Positions 35,396 to 48,190 of a stretch of DNA of 64,000 nt are shown in pieces. This DNA comes from Paenibacillus terricola (GTDB lineage Bacteria > Bacillota > Bacilli > Paenibacillales > Paenibacillaceae): contig NZ_JACXZA010000001.1 of the NCBI RefSeq assembly GCF_014779765.1, forward strand, positions 1,178,001 through 1,242,000, written 5' to 3'. The position numbers were made by a program, and so were the translations under genes. Position 1 is the stretch's first letter. The number at the start of each line of letters is the position of its first letter. The notes below the pieces were generated by a model. It had not been told where the DNA came from. It did not search any database and saw nothing but the letters and a program-made list of their open reading frames with translations.

Positions 35396-37444
35396 ATGAA
35401 GCTGGATCTAATTCCGGTCCGGCAAGTTAAGGGCGTGAGCGCGCAGAAGGAAAGCGAGCTTCACGCCTTTGGCGTCCGTACGGTTGCCGATTTGCTGGAC
35501 TATTATCCGTTCCGGTACGAGGATTACCGGCTGCGGGATTTGGCGGAAGCCAAAGACGGGGAGAAAGTTACTGTTCAAGGCATTATTCGAAGTGTGCCGC
35601 TATTGGCGCGATTCGGCCGAGGCAAGGCGCGGCTGACGTGTCTAGTTGAGGTTGAGCATTTTCTAGTGAAAGCCGTTTGGTTCAATCGCGCTTTCCTGCA
35701 GGATCAATTGACGCTTGGCCGTGAGATTACGATTACTGGCAAGTGGGAAGCCCATCGTCATCAGATGACCGTCTCGGATTCGGAATTTCCGGATCGCGGT
35801 AAAGCCCGTACAGGAACGCTGCAACCGGTCTATTCGGTTGGCGGTGGACTGACGAACGCGTGGATGCGCAAGACGATTGCGCAGGCGCTGGTGCAGTTTG
35901 GCGATCTGATCGAGGAGAGCTTGCCGGCGGATATTGTGGCGAAGCATCGGCTTATGCCGCTTCGCGAGGCTATTATGCGCATTCACCAACCCGATGGGAC
36001 AGCGGAAGGGCAGGCTGCGAGGAAACGGCTCGTCTACGAGGAGTTGTTCTGGTTTCAGCTCAAGCTGCAGGCATACCGTTCGTTGCAGCGGTCGCGTTCT
36101 GAAGGAATGGCGTTCCCGATCGAAAGCGCGACGATTCGAGAGTTTGCGGCAACGCTTCCGTTCGAGCTGACAGATGCGCAGAAGAAGGTGATTAACGAGA
36201 TCACGCATGATCTTCGGCAAAAGCACAGCATGAACCGGCTGCTGCAGGGCGATGTCGGCTCCGGCAAGACGGTAGTCGCTGCTACGGCGCTGTATGCGGT
36301 AGCGAAGAACGGTCATCAAGGTGCGCTGATGGTGCCTACTGAGATTCTGGCAGAGCAGCATCTACGATCGCTGCAGCGGCTGTTTGAAGGGTCAGGCATC
36401 GAAGTGGCGCTCTTGACTGGCAGTCTGACTGCCCGCCGCCGCCGTGATGTCATTGCAGGCTTGCAAATGGGTCTTATTCATATCGCGGTTGGCACGCATG
36501 CGCTTATTCAAGATGATGTCATGTTCCGTTCGCTTGGCCTTGTTGTGACCGACGAGCAGCATCGGTTCGGCGTCAACCAGCGAAGCGTCCTGCGAAGGAA
36601 GGGCTGGAGCCCGGATGTGCTGACAATGACAGCGACGCCGATTCCGCGTACGCTCGCTATAACAGCATTCGGCGATATGGACGTATCGACGATCAAGGAG
36701 CGGCCGAAGGGGCGCAAGCCGATTAAGACGCATTGGACGAAGCCAAGCGCAATGGAGCGGGTGTTCGAGTTCATCGAGCGTGAAGTCGCGCAAGGGCGTC
36801 AAGCGTATGTCATTTGTCCGCTGATCGAAGAATCGGAGAAGCTTGATGTGCAGAATGCAATCGAGATGCATGCGACGATCGCGATGTCGCTGCCGAAGCT
36901 GAAAGTCGGTCTGCTGCATGGACGGATGACGTCTGCCGAGAAGGACGAAGCGATGCGGGCGTTCGGGGCGAATGAGACGCAGGTGCTCGTTGCGACTACT
37001 GTCGTTGAGGTCGGCGTCGATGTGCCCAATGCTACGGTGATGGTCATCATCGACGCTGAGCGCTTCGGATTGTCGCAGCTGCACCAGCTTCGCGGCCGGG
37101 TTGGCCGCGGTGAACACCAATCGCATTGTATCCTCGTTGCAGATCCGAAGTCAGAGAACGGACGCGAGCGGATGAAGGTCATGACCGAAACCGACGATGG
37201 GTTCGAGGTTGCCCGCCGTGACTTGGAGCTGCGCGGACCAGGCGATTTCTTCGGTACGAAGCAGAGCGGTGTTCCGGACTTTAAGCTGGCCGACATGGTA
37301 GCCGATTATGAGGTGTTGGAGGAAGCGAGGGACGATGCGGCAGAGCTAGCCGGTGAGGCAGATTTCTGGACGAACCCAGAGAGGGCCACAATGCGCAGCC
37401 GACTGCTGCAGGATCCGCTGTTTCAAGGCGAGAAGCTTGATTGA
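35396..37444 (+). CDS. recG: ATP-dependent DNA helicase RecG
   Basis: A 682-residue RecG that regresses stalled forks and migrates Holliday junctions. The wedge OB-domain is at about 60-150. Walker A GDVGSGKTVVA lies near residue 290, motif II is DEQH, then TATPIPRTLAIT and the arginine-finger motif QLRGRVGRGEHQS. The ATG at 35396 is chosen because AGGGTG lies eight bases upstream; a GTG nine bases earlier overlaps the degV stop. Length is normal. Confidence 0.95.
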   Translation: MKLDLIPVRQVKGVSAQKESELHAFGVRTVADLLDYYPFRYEDYRLRDLAEAKDGEKVTVQGIIRSVPLLARFGRGKARLTCLVEVEHFLVKAVWFNRAFLQDQLTLGREITITGKWEAHRHQMTVSDSEFPDRGKARTGTLQPVYSVGGGLTNAWMRKTIAQALVQFGDLIEESLPADIVAKHRLMPLREAIMRIHQPDGTAEGQAARKRLVYEELFWFQLKLQAYRSLQRSRSEGMAFPIESATIREFAATLPFELTDAQKKVINEITHDLRQKHSMNRLLQGDVGSGKTVVAATALYAVAKNGHQGALMVPTEILAEQHLRSLQRLFEGSGIEVALLTGSLTARRRRDVIAGLQMGLIHIAVGTHALIQDDVMFRSLGLVVTDEQHRFGVNQRSVLRRKGWSPDVLTMTATPIPRTLAITAFGDMDVSTIKERPKGRKPIKTHWTKPSAMERVFEFIEREVAQGRQAYVICPLIEESEKLDVQNAIEMHATIAMSLPKLKVGLLHGRMTSAEKDEAMRAFGANETQVLVATTVVEVGVDVPNATVMVIIDAERFGLSQLHQLRGRVGRGEHQSHCILVADPKSENGRERMKVMTETDDGFEVARRDLELRGPGDFFGTKQSGVPDFKLADMVADYEVLEEARDDAAELAGEADFWTNPERATMRSRLLQDPLFQGEKLD

Positions 37445-37572
37445 TGGCCCAAGCGTAGGTATAAGGTTTGTTTCACATTTGGAGAGGCAACTTCTGGGGA
37501 CGAACGGCATATGTATAAGCGATTGCCACATGCGGCGGTCGGTTGCCGTTCCGCCGGCTGGAGGTGTTTCCC

Positions 37573-37860
37573 ATGAGCTATCAGAAATTCGGTATTCGGC
37601 CCGATCTGGTCGAGCGGGTTAAATTCAAGATGAAGAACCCGGTCGTCAAGGACCGAATGAAGACAATGCTTGCGAATGTTAACAAGTACGATCTGCAAGA
37701 CCGCGCGAAGGTTCGCAAGCTTGTAAAATCAGCTGCGGCGGCGTTGTCGGAAAATTTGACGGATGCACAGGAAGATCAAATTATTACATTCATCCTGAGC
37801 CAGAAAATTGATCCGAACAACACGTTTCATCTGCTTAAGTTGTGGGCTACTTTTCGTTAG
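37573..37860 (+). CDS. spoVIF: Stage VI sporulation protein F
   Basis: A 95-residue SpoVIF homologue (MSYQKFGIRPDLVERVKFKM, then MLANVNKYDLQDRAKVRKLV and LSQKIDPNNTFHLLKLW). In B. subtilis this protein is made in the mother cell and is needed for correct coat assembly. GGAGGTG directly before the ATG decides the start over the longer frame from 37543. It is closed by a terminator. Confidence 0.88.
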   Translation: MSYQKFGIRPDLVERVKFKMKNPVVKDRMKTMLANVNKYDLQDRAKVRKLVKSAAAALSENLTDAQEDQIITFILSQKIDPNNTFHLLKLWATFR

Positions 37861-37895
37861 GACTGCCTAATCATTCTTTTATGATGATGCCACGA

Positions 37896-37930
37896 GGCAG
37901 CCCCTCCATAATGGATGGGGCTGTTTTGCT
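37896..37930 (+). terminator. Intrinsic terminator after spoVIF
   Basis: CAGCCCC (37898-37904) pairs with GGGGCTG (37917-37923), followed by TTTTGCTGTTT. Confidence 0.75.
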
Positions 37931-37942
37931 GTTTGTCTCCGT

Positions 37943-38094
37943 TTGACGAGTCATTCGACGTATGCTAAATTTGTATTGTTTAGTGGAATACTTGGAATTG
38001 TTCATTATGCAACCATACATTCCCATACAGCGCTCGCCAGTAAACTGGAGGCGTATAGCTTGGTTTGGAGAAACCATGGCTATGCGCCTTTTTG
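37943..38094 (+). ncRNA. Possible short transcript: promoter-like pair and long terminator hairpin upstream of nfrA
   Basis: TTGACG (37943-37948) and TAAATT (37966-37971) are 17 bases apart. About 75 bases later AGGCGTATAGC (38049-38059) pairs with GCTATGCGCCT (38079-38089); the inner GGTTT and AAACC extend this into a nearly 18-bp hairpin, followed by TTTTTG. No convincing ORF lies between. It could be a roughly 115-nt RNA or a regulatory leader of nfrA. Confidence 0.4.
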
Positions 38095-38135
38095 TGTTAT
38101 GCTAACGATACGTTCAGAGAGAAGGAGATGGAAAG

Positions 38136-38876
38136 ATGAACGAAACGATCGCTTTATTACAGCGCCACCGCTCCATTCGACGGTATAAGGAAGCATCGAT
38201 TCCCGAAGAGCATCTCACGCAAATTGTACGTACAGGACAGGCTGCTTCAACCTCTTCGAACATTCAAGCATATAGCGTCATTGCAGTAAAGGATCCGGTT
38301 AAGAAGCAGCGGTTGACCGAGCTGTGCGGCAGCCAGCAGTATATTATCGATTGCCCGGTATTTCTAGTCTGGTGCGCTGACTTGAACAAAACGCAGACGG
38401 CTGTCCGGCTGCATGAGGATATGGCACTGGAGACTAACGTTGAGGTGCTGCTGCTCGGTACGATCGATGCAGCTCTCGCTGCGCAGAATGCCGCTGTTGC
38501 AGCCGAATCGCTTGGTTATGGCATCGTCTACATTGGCGGTATTCGCAATAATCCGCAGCAGGTAACCGAGCTGCTTCAGCTCCCGCCGCTCGTGTACCCT
38601 GTATTCGGCATGTGTGTCGGCGTATCCGATCAGGAGCCTGACCTTCGTCCGCGACTGCCGCTGGAGGGTGTTTATCACGAAGAAGTATATCGTCAGGATG
38701 GGATCGACGATGCCATCCGCGCTTACGATGAGGTGACACGTCGTTATTATGCATCTCGCAAAGGCGGAGGGCAGCAGACAACCTGGTCACTTGAAATGTA
38801 TCGCAAATTCAACGGAAAGCCGCCGCGTGCGCATATGCATCCCTATTTGACCAGCCAAGGCTTTCAGCTGAAATAA
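38136..38876 (+). CDS. NfrA-like NADPH-dependent FMN oxidoreductase (nitroreductase family)
   Basis: A 246-residue flavoprotein of the nitroreductase family, NfrA subgroup. It starts MNETIALLQRHRSIRRYKEA, with QAASTSSNIQAYSVIAV contacting FMN and GYGIVYIGGIRNNP, VYPVFGMCVG typical of NfrA. Such enzymes reduce FMN, nitroaromatics or quinones with NADPH. GAAGGAGATGG precedes the ATG. It is monocistronic, between two strong terminators. Confidence 0.88.
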   Translation: MNETIALLQRHRSIRRYKEASIPEEHLTQIVRTGQAASTSSNIQAYSVIAVKDPVKKQRLTELCGSQQYIIDCPVFLVWCADLNKTQTAVRLHEDMALETNVEVLLLGTIDAALAAQNAAVAAESLGYGIVYIGGIRNNPQQVTELLQLPPLVYPVFGMCVGVSDQEPDLRPRLPLEGVYHEEVYRQDGIDDAIRAYDEVTRRYYASRKGGGQQTTWSLEMYRKFNGKPPRAHMHPYLTSQGFQLK

Positions 38877-38888
38877 TTAAATCAGGAC

Positions 38889-38932
38889 GAGCCCCAGCAA
38901 ACCGCCAACGGTTTGCTGGGGCTTGTTTTGTC
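38889..38932 (+). terminator. Intrinsic terminator after the NfrA-like gene
   Basis: GCCCCAGCAAACC pairs perfectly with GGTTTGCTGGGGC over six bases, followed by TTGTTTTG. Confidence 0.9.
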
Positions 38933-38997
38933 TTTGTGAGCATCGTGAGCGCCGTAACTTTCTTTTGCCATAGTTATATGGAACGCCAAGGAAGGGA

Positions 38998-39026
38998 TTG
39001 TCAGATAACGATATATCGCATAGAAT
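38998..39026 (+). promoter_or_regulatory. Sigma-A promoter of padR-ABC operon
   Basis: TTGTCA and TAGAAT separated by 17 bases. The spacer contains the first of two CGATATATCG palindromes. Confidence 0.75.
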
Positions 39027-39052
39027 AAAATCATTAACAATACGATATATCG
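39009..39052. promoter_or_regulatory. Twin palindromic operator, likely PadR-binding
   Basis: CGATATATCG occurs exactly at 39009-39018 and again at 39043-39052, 34 bases start to start. One copy lies between the -35 and -10 boxes and one just past the expected transcription start. Flanks extend the symmetry (AACGATATATCG and CGATATATCGTT). Confidence 0.7.
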
Positions 39053-39073
39053 TTAATTGGAGGCGATTGCGAC

Positions 39074-39667
39074 ATGTCATCGGTATGGCAGCAGGAAGAG
39101 CGATTGTTTTTGCATTTGGGCAATGAGCGGGAGACGAATGGTTCGGGCAGACGGTATTTCAGCCGCGGCGGCGTCAAGTATGCGCTGCTCGAACTGCTGC
39201 AGCAGGAGAATATGCATGGCTATCAGATGATGAAGGCGCTGGAAGAGCAGTCTGGCGGCACGTATAAGCCGAGCGCTGGCTCGATCTATCCGACGCTGCA
39301 GATGCTGCGGGATCAGGGCTTCGTCAATTCGTCGAAGATCGAGGGCAAGAAAGTGTTCGAGATTACAGACGAAGGGCGCGCCTATCTGCTCGAGGAACGG
39401 GACAACGAGGAGAGCGGCTCACCGGGAGAGGAACGACAGGAGCCAGGGTTTGCCGAGGAAGAAGAAGGGCGGCCAGAAGGAGTACGGCGTAACCGCCGAC
39501 TGACGCCGAAGGGCAAGGAGCTGCTCCATCTGCTGAAGGCGGCAGAGCGGGCAGCGCTTGCGGACCCGGATAAGGCACAGGCGCTGCGCACGATTTTGCA
39601 TGGCCTGCTGCTCTCCTTAAGGCATATTACGGAAGGCACGGAACAGGGAAGGGAGACGTCACATTGA
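39074..39667 (+). CDS. PadR-family transcriptional regulator
   Basis: A 197-residue PadR regulator. The winged-helix domain spans about residues 33-105: GGVKYALLELLQQENMHGYQ, KPSAGSIYPTLQMLRDQGFV and KKVFEITDEGRAYLLEE. A Glu/Gly/Arg-rich linker (about 110-145) follows, then a helical C-terminus. Such proteins usually repress their own operon and a multidrug exporter in response to a ligand, which fits the operator-embedded promoter and the ABC exporter whose start overlaps by four bases. GGAGG lies ten bases before the ATG. Confidence 0.88.
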   Translation: MSSVWQQEERLFLHLGNERETNGSGRRYFSRGGVKYALLELLQQENMHGYQMMKALEEQSGGTYKPSAGSIYPTLQMLRDQGFVNSSKIEGKKVFEITDEGRAYLLEERDNEESGSPGEERQEPGFAEEEEGRPEGVRRNRRLTPKGKELLHLLKAAERAALADPDKAQALRTILHGLLLSLRHITEGTEQGRETSH

Positions 39668-41559
39668 ACGGGCCGGGTCCGATGCATAACTCAGTCCGTC
39701 CAGGTGGCGGAATGGGTGGGATGAGACGATTCGGAACAGGCGAGAAGGTGAAGCCTGCAAGCATCTTCGGGATGTTCGTCCGTATTTTTGCCCATGTCAG
39801 GTTACAGTGGAAGGCGCTTGTCGTCTCGATCGTTTGCTTAACCGCGATTTCGCTGCTGCAGTTCGCTATCCCGCAATTGACTCGCATTACGATCGACCAT
39901 ATCATTCCGGATCAGGCCTATAGCAAGCTGTATCTCATTGCAATCGGTATTCTGGGTTCGGCTGCGCTGTTAGGTGTGCTGGGTTACTTCAGTACTTCGC
40001 TAATCGCCTCGATTGGGCAGAAGGTGCTCTACGATCTGCGCAACGACTTGTACCGTCACTTGCAGAGTATGGATGTTGCCTTCTTCGACCGTAATCGCAC
40101 TGGCGATCTCATGTCCCGCGTTACCAACGATGTTAATATTCTTCAGCAAATGATTTCGTCCAGCATGATGCAGCTGGTAACGGATTTATTCACTTTCACC
40201 GCGATAGCGCTCTATATGCTCTGGATCGACTGGCTTCTGACGCTGCTCCTGCTGGCGACATTCCCCTGCATGCTGTTCACGACTCGGCTGTTCGGCAAGC
40301 GGATGCGCGCCTCGTTCCGTACTGTGCAAGAATCGGTGGCGGATGTGAGTGACCATCTCCAGAACGCGTTGACGGGCATTCGACTCATCAAATCGTTTAC
40401 AGCGGAGCAATACGAGGAGGAACGGTTCGCCAAACGGACGCAGCGCAATATGGATGCGAACATTCAAGTCGTCCGCTTACGCGCAGCGTATGAACCGATT
40501 ATCGATTTTCTCAACTTTATCGGTTTGGCGATTGTGCTCGTATTCGGTGCATGGCTTGCCATGAAGGGGCACATGACCGTCGGTACGATTGTTGCGTTCA
40601 CGGCTTATCTGCGGCTGCTGCAAAATCCGATCCGCCACTTCAGCCGCATCATGAACACGATTCAACAAGCGGCGGCAGGCTATGAGCGGATTATGGAGAT
40701 TCTGGGTACGAAGGCGGAAGTGGTAGAGAAGCCGGATGCGGTTCGTCTGCCGCAAGTGGATGGGCGCATCGTGTTCGACAAGGTTGATTTTGCTTACAAC
40801 AATGATTCGGGCGTTCTATCCACATTTGATCTGACGCTTGAAGCGGGACAGATTACAGCACTTGTTGGTTCTTCGGGCTCCGGCAAGTCGACGATTGCTC
40901 ATTTGATCGCGAGGTTCTATGATCCGCAGGGAGGATCGATCTCGATTGACGGCTTTGATCTGAAGGCGGTTACGCTGCCTTCGCTGCGCGAGCAGATCGG
41001 GATCGTCTCGCAGGATATTATTTTGTTCAACGGCTCCATTATGGACAATATTCGATACGGCAATTTAGAAGCTTCGGATGAAGATGTGCATGCTGCAGCG
41101 GAAGCGGCGAATGCGACAGACTTCATCGCTTCGTTCCCGCAAGGCTACGAGACGATGATCGGCGAGCGCGGCGTGAAGTTGTCCGGCGGTCAGAAGCAGC
41201 GGATCTCGATCGCAAGGGCGATTCTGAAGAATCCGCGCATCATTATTCTCGACGAAGCGACCGCTTCGCTTGATACCGAGTCTGAGCAGCATATACAAGA
41301 GGCATTAGCGCAACTGCTGAAGGGCCGAACCTGTCTCGTCATTGCGCATCGGCTATCGACGATTCAGCAGGCTGACTGCATCTACGTTCTTGAGCAGGGT
41401 CAGATCGTGGAGAGCGGCAGCCATGCCGAGCTTCTCCAATTGGCTGGGCGGTACAAACAGCTCTATGAGCTGCAGTTTCCGAGGAAAGGAAACAGCGAAA
41501 GCGCCGGCACCGGCACCGCAGGGAAGAAGATTTCACATAGAGAAGCGAAGGCGTTGTGA
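39664..41559 (+). CDS. ABC exporter, fused permease-ATPase (MsbA/BmrA type)
   Basis: A 631-residue half-transporter. A Gly/Pro/Met-rich tail (1-35) precedes a six-helix type I exporter domain (about 50-340) containing FFDRNRTGDLMSRVTNDVN. The ATPase domain has Walker A VGSSGSGKST (about residue 405), Q-loop SQDIILF, signature LSGGQKQR, Walker B IIILDEATA and the H-loop IAHRLST. It should work as a homodimer, exporting a drug or lipid. Translation starts at TTG 39664, nine bases after GGAAGGGA. It is co-regulated with padR. Confidence 0.92.
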   Translation: MNGPGPMHNSVRPGGGMGGMRRFGTGEKVKPASIFGMFVRIFAHVRLQWKALVVSIVCLTAISLLQFAIPQLTRITIDHIIPDQAYSKLYLIAIGILGSAALLGVLGYFSTSLIASIGQKVLYDLRNDLYRHLQSMDVAFFDRNRTGDLMSRVTNDVNILQQMISSSMMQLVTDLFTFTAIALYMLWIDWLLTLLLLATFPCMLFTTRLFGKRMRASFRTVQESVADVSDHLQNALTGIRLIKSFTAEQYEEERFAKRTQRNMDANIQVVRLRAAYEPIIDFLNFIGLAIVLVFGAWLAMKGHMTVGTIVAFTAYLRLLQNPIRHFSRIMNTIQQAAAGYERIMEILGTKAEVVEKPDAVRLPQVDGRIVFDKVDFAYNNDSGVLSTFDLTLEAGQITALVGSSGSGKSTIAHLIARFYDPQGGSISIDGFDLKAVTLPSLREQIGIVSQDIILFNGSIMDNIRYGNLEASDEDVHAAAEAANATDFIASFPQGYETMIGERGVKLSGGQKQRISIARAILKNPRIIILDEATASLDTESEQHIQEALAQLLKGRTCLVIAHRLSTIQQADCIYVLEQGQIVESGSHAELLQLAGRYKQLYELQFPRKGNSESAGTGTAGKKISHREAKAL

Positions 41560-41604
41560 AACTAAAAACGATATGCCGCGGTTTTTTGAGCCTGTCCAGT
41601 CATT

Positions 41605-41635
41605 GAAGACGCCCGATTTTGGGCGTCTTTTTATA
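41605..41635 (+). terminator. Intrinsic terminator after the ABC exporter
   Basis: AAGACGCCC pairs perfectly with GGGCGTCTT over six bases, followed by TTTTTAT. Confidence 0.93.
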
Positions 41636-41670
41636 TGAAAACAATACTTTCAAAGGTAATTTACTAATCG

Positions 41671-41698
41671 TTGACAGATTTTCTCTCGAATTAACTAT
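41671..41698 (+). promoter_or_regulatory. Probable promoter of the xylanase gene
   Basis: A consensus TTGACA at 41671 is followed at 16-base spacing by AACTAT. The -10 is poor, which would suit an activated promoter. Confidence 0.4.
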
Positions 41699-41856
41699 CG
41701 GTAAACTTTCAATAGGGTAACGTACCGCTGGCACGATTCTCGGCTTTTGTTGCGCACAGCAAATCCAACTCAGTGATCGTGCTTTATGTTGCGAGACCAT
41801 GACGCGCTCCGTTCGGAGTGCTTAATGGAATATACATCGAAAGGAAAGGTGTGTTA

Positions 41857-45729
<3,873 letters not shown>

Positions 45730-45817
45730 ATAACAAATAACGGCAATCCATTTGTATTCAAAGATGTACCAGCCAAATGCGCTTTAAGTTATTTCACTTA
45801 TTTTTTGTTTGAAAATA

Positions 45818-45860
45818 AATAAAGCAAAGGCGGCCTCTGTTGAGGTCGCCTTTGCTTCAT
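45818..45860 (-). terminator. Convergent (bidirectional) terminator between the xylanase and SRAP genes
   Basis: AAGCAAAGGCGGCCTC pairs with GAGGTCGCCTTTGCTT (one wobble) over a 4-base loop. The minus-strand side is followed by TTTATTTATTTTC. Confidence 0.75.
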
Positions 45861-45898
45861 GTTGTTGGCCTATAAGGGGCGTGACAGCCGCAGTCTCA

Positions 45899-46576
45899 TC
45901 ATGCTTCCACTGGCTCAATTAATTCCGCGAAGTCGTTGCGGACGCTGCCGACTGCTGCAGATACTGGATAAGCTTCCATCAGCGATTCGTCGAATGGCTG
46001 GAATAGATGCTGCAGGTCAGCGGGATTAGTTATTGTGCGGTCGAGCCATAGCGGTTCATCCTCGGGACGAAGCATGACCGGCATTCGATTATGGATCGGC
46101 TCCATCAATTCGTTCGGAGAGGTCGTCAGCACGGTGCAGGTGCTCAGCTTCACGCCGTCTGCGGCAACCCAAGTCTCGTACAAGCCAGCCATGGCGAACG
46201 GCTGACGGTCGCGCATGACGATGCGCATCGGCTGCTTGGTACCGTCTTGGCGCGTCTTCCATTCATAGAAACTGTCGGCTGGGATGAGACATCGCTTGCG
46301 TCGTACGGCTTCACGGAAGGCGGGCTTGTCCGCTGCGCTTTCAGCGCGGGCGTTAAGCATCTTCGAACCAATTTTCGGATCGTCTGCCCAAGGCGGCACA
46401 AGGCCCCACTTCAGCTCGCCGAGCCGGTTCTGTTCCCCGTCATTAATAATGGCGAGCACGAGCTGGCCGGGAGCGACATTATATTGCGGCCGGTGATAAG
46501 GCACATTCGTTTGCCCAATCATGAACCGAAGCATCATTTCTTCAAGCGATACGGTTAAGGTGTAGCGTCCGCACAT
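45899..46576 (-). CDS. SOS response-associated peptidase (SRAP/HMCES/YedK family)
   Basis: A 225-residue SRAP protein, which covalently traps abasic sites in single-stranded DNA through its N-terminal cysteine. Cys2 becomes the N-terminus after Met removal (MCGRYTLT). Other site residues are Asn75 (LNARAE), Glu105 (DSFYEWK) and His162 (IHNRMPV). GGAGGAG nine bases upstream supports the ATG. No LexA box is obvious upstream. It is convergent with the xylanase gene. Confidence 0.93.
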   Translation of the reverse strand: MCGRYTLTVSLEEMMLRFMIGQTNVPYHRPQYNVAPGQLVLAIINDGEQNRLGELKWGLVPPWADDPKIGSKMLNARAESAADKPAFREAVRRKRCLIPADSFYEWKTRQDGTKQPMRIVMRDRQPFAMAGLYETWVAADGVKLSTCTVLTTSPNELMEPIHNRMPVMLRPEDEPLWLDRTITNPADLQHLFQPFDESLMEAYPVSAAVGSVRNDFAELIEPVEA

Positions 46577-46764
46577 ATTAGCGGTCTCCTCCTACGCTGG
46601 ATTTCGCAGTTCTGATCATCGTTATCGCTTATTATACATCGATTACGAGGTGTGCGCATATCGGATTGGTGTTTATAAGTGTAAAAGTTGACAAATAATA
46701 CAAACAGTACAACTGTCACAATTTGCAGCGTGTATAGATCGAAGAGTCAATCGGGAGAGGAAGG

Positions 46765-48171
46765 ATGCGCGTGACGAACGCTCACCGCCGCCGCGCTGCC
46801 CGCCTAGCACAAGGCTGCTTGGCGCGGCGTCTTGGTTCCGAAGCGGCAGCAGCAGTGCTTCGTGTGCTGCGGCTGCCAATAGACGCTGTAGCCTATGCGA
46901 TCCGCTATGCGGTCGGCAAATGGCGGGCCATGTCGGCGTCCCAAGCGATGTCGGCTTCAGCTTCTGCATTGCCGCTGGAACAATCACTGGTCGCGGCGCT
47001 TGCATCGTCGTGGCGCAAGCTAGAGCAGCAGGCCGGACTGCCGATTCCGACTGAAGCCAGCTTGAAAGCCGCTGATCGGGCGCTGTTGGACTACATTCGC
47101 GGAGAGACGGCGCGGCTTAATCGAAACAATGTAACACGCACGATGGCTTATCTAGCGATGTATGAACGGCGTCCCGAGCTGCATTGGGCGATGCTGGCGC
47201 ATATGGTGTCGCGCAATGGCGGCTGGAATATGACGGATCTGCAAGGGGAATGGCTGCCCCGGCTGCTAAGCGAGCGCAAGCGGGACGACATTTTTCTTTT
47301 TCTAGAGCGGGCTAATGCACTTATATTCGGTGATGCCTATCCGCAGCTCCTGCTGTATGAGCATAGCGTGCGCTTCCGCCGCCCTTTATTTCATTTGCTG
47401 CCGATGCTTCGGGTATCCGGCTTCATGCAGCCGGTGTGGGAGCAGTTCTGGACAACGCGCAATAGCACGGTGCTCACGGTGGCTCTAATCGTGAATGAAC
47501 AGCATTACATCGAGCGCCGACTTGTTCAGCATCCGTATTATCGGAAGCGCGTCATCGACACGTTGTTCTTCGGTGTGCAATCGTTGCTGCAGCTCAATGC
47601 CATTCTGCTGCCATACGCTCATGGGCAGAAACCGCAAGAGCTGCGGCTGGCGGGGCTTATTATCGAACGATTCAGCAGCATTCATGAACGGATCGAAATC
47701 GGCAAAAGGTTGTATGCGCTTCTGTTCGCTGTACCTCGCATCGGCGATGGAGCAGCAGCCTTTGCCCGCAGCGTACGCCATACAGGTTCACGCGCTGATT
47801 TTGCGCCGCATTTGTTCGAACGACTGCGCGAGCATCCCGCTCAAGTGCCTTATAAGGAGCGGCTGCTCGGCGGCCAACTGAAGCCCGGTGCGGAACGCCC
47901 CTACAGTCCTGCGCTGGCTGACGCTTGGCCGGATCAAGCCGTAGAACCGGCAGAGCCGGGGGATTGGTTCACGATGGCCGTCGACGTCGTCCCGTATTTC
48001 GAGCGGCTGCCGCTTCCGAATACGTTCGAGATGACGAACGAGTACGGATTTCTGCTTGATAAGCTGGAGCTTGCGGCAGCCGCATCTTTTCGTCCGGAAG
48101 AGGAAGTGGAGGAGGCTTTCAGCGAACCTGAGCTGCCGATTCAAGATCATGCGATTGACATGAGACCTTAA
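46765..48171 (+). CDS. DUF2515 family protein (YppC-like)
   Basis: A 468-residue protein resembling Bacillus YppC/DUF2515, of unknown role. An arginine- and alanine-rich N-terminus (about 1-75) is specific to this copy. The conserved body includes NRNNVTRTMAYLAMYERRPE, HMVSRNGGWNMTDLQG and FLERANALIFGDAYPQLL. No signal peptide or catalytic motif is evident. GGAGAGGAAGG precedes the ATG. Its last codons contain the -35 of the tyrS promoter. Confidence 0.75.
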   Translation: MRVTNAHRRRAARLAQGCLARRLGSEAAAAVLRVLRLPIDAVAYAIRYAVGKWRAMSASQAMSASASALPLEQSLVAALASSWRKLEQQAGLPIPTEASLKAADRALLDYIRGETARLNRNNVTRTMAYLAMYERRPELHWAMLAHMVSRNGGWNMTDLQGEWLPRLLSERKRDDIFLFLERANALIFGDAYPQLLLYEHSVRFRRPLFHLLPMLRVSGFMQPVWEQFWTTRNSTVLTVALIVNEQHYIERRLVQHPYYRKRVIDTLFFGVQSLLQLNAILLPYAHGQKPQELRLAGLIIERFSSIHERIEIGKRLYALLFAVPRIGDGAAAFARSVRHTGSRADFAPHLFERLREHPAQVPYKERLLGGQLKPGAERPYSPALADAWPDQAVEPAEPGDWFTMAVDVVPYFERLPLPNTFEMTNEYGFLLDKLELAAAASFRPEEEVEEAFSEPELPIQDHAIDMRP

Positions 48172-48184
48172 TCAATGGTATAAA
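48155..48184 (+). promoter_or_regulatory. Sigma-A promoter of the tyrS T-box transcript
   Basis: Consensus TTGACA and TATAAA separated by 18 bases; the -35 lies inside the end of the DUF2515 gene. Confidence 0.85.
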
Positions 48185-48190
48185 AAGGAC

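Noticed and set aside
37943-38188. 81-codon plus-strand ORF upstream of nfrA
   Set aside because: No ribosome-binding site, it contains the terminator hairpin and overlaps the nfrA start in another frame.
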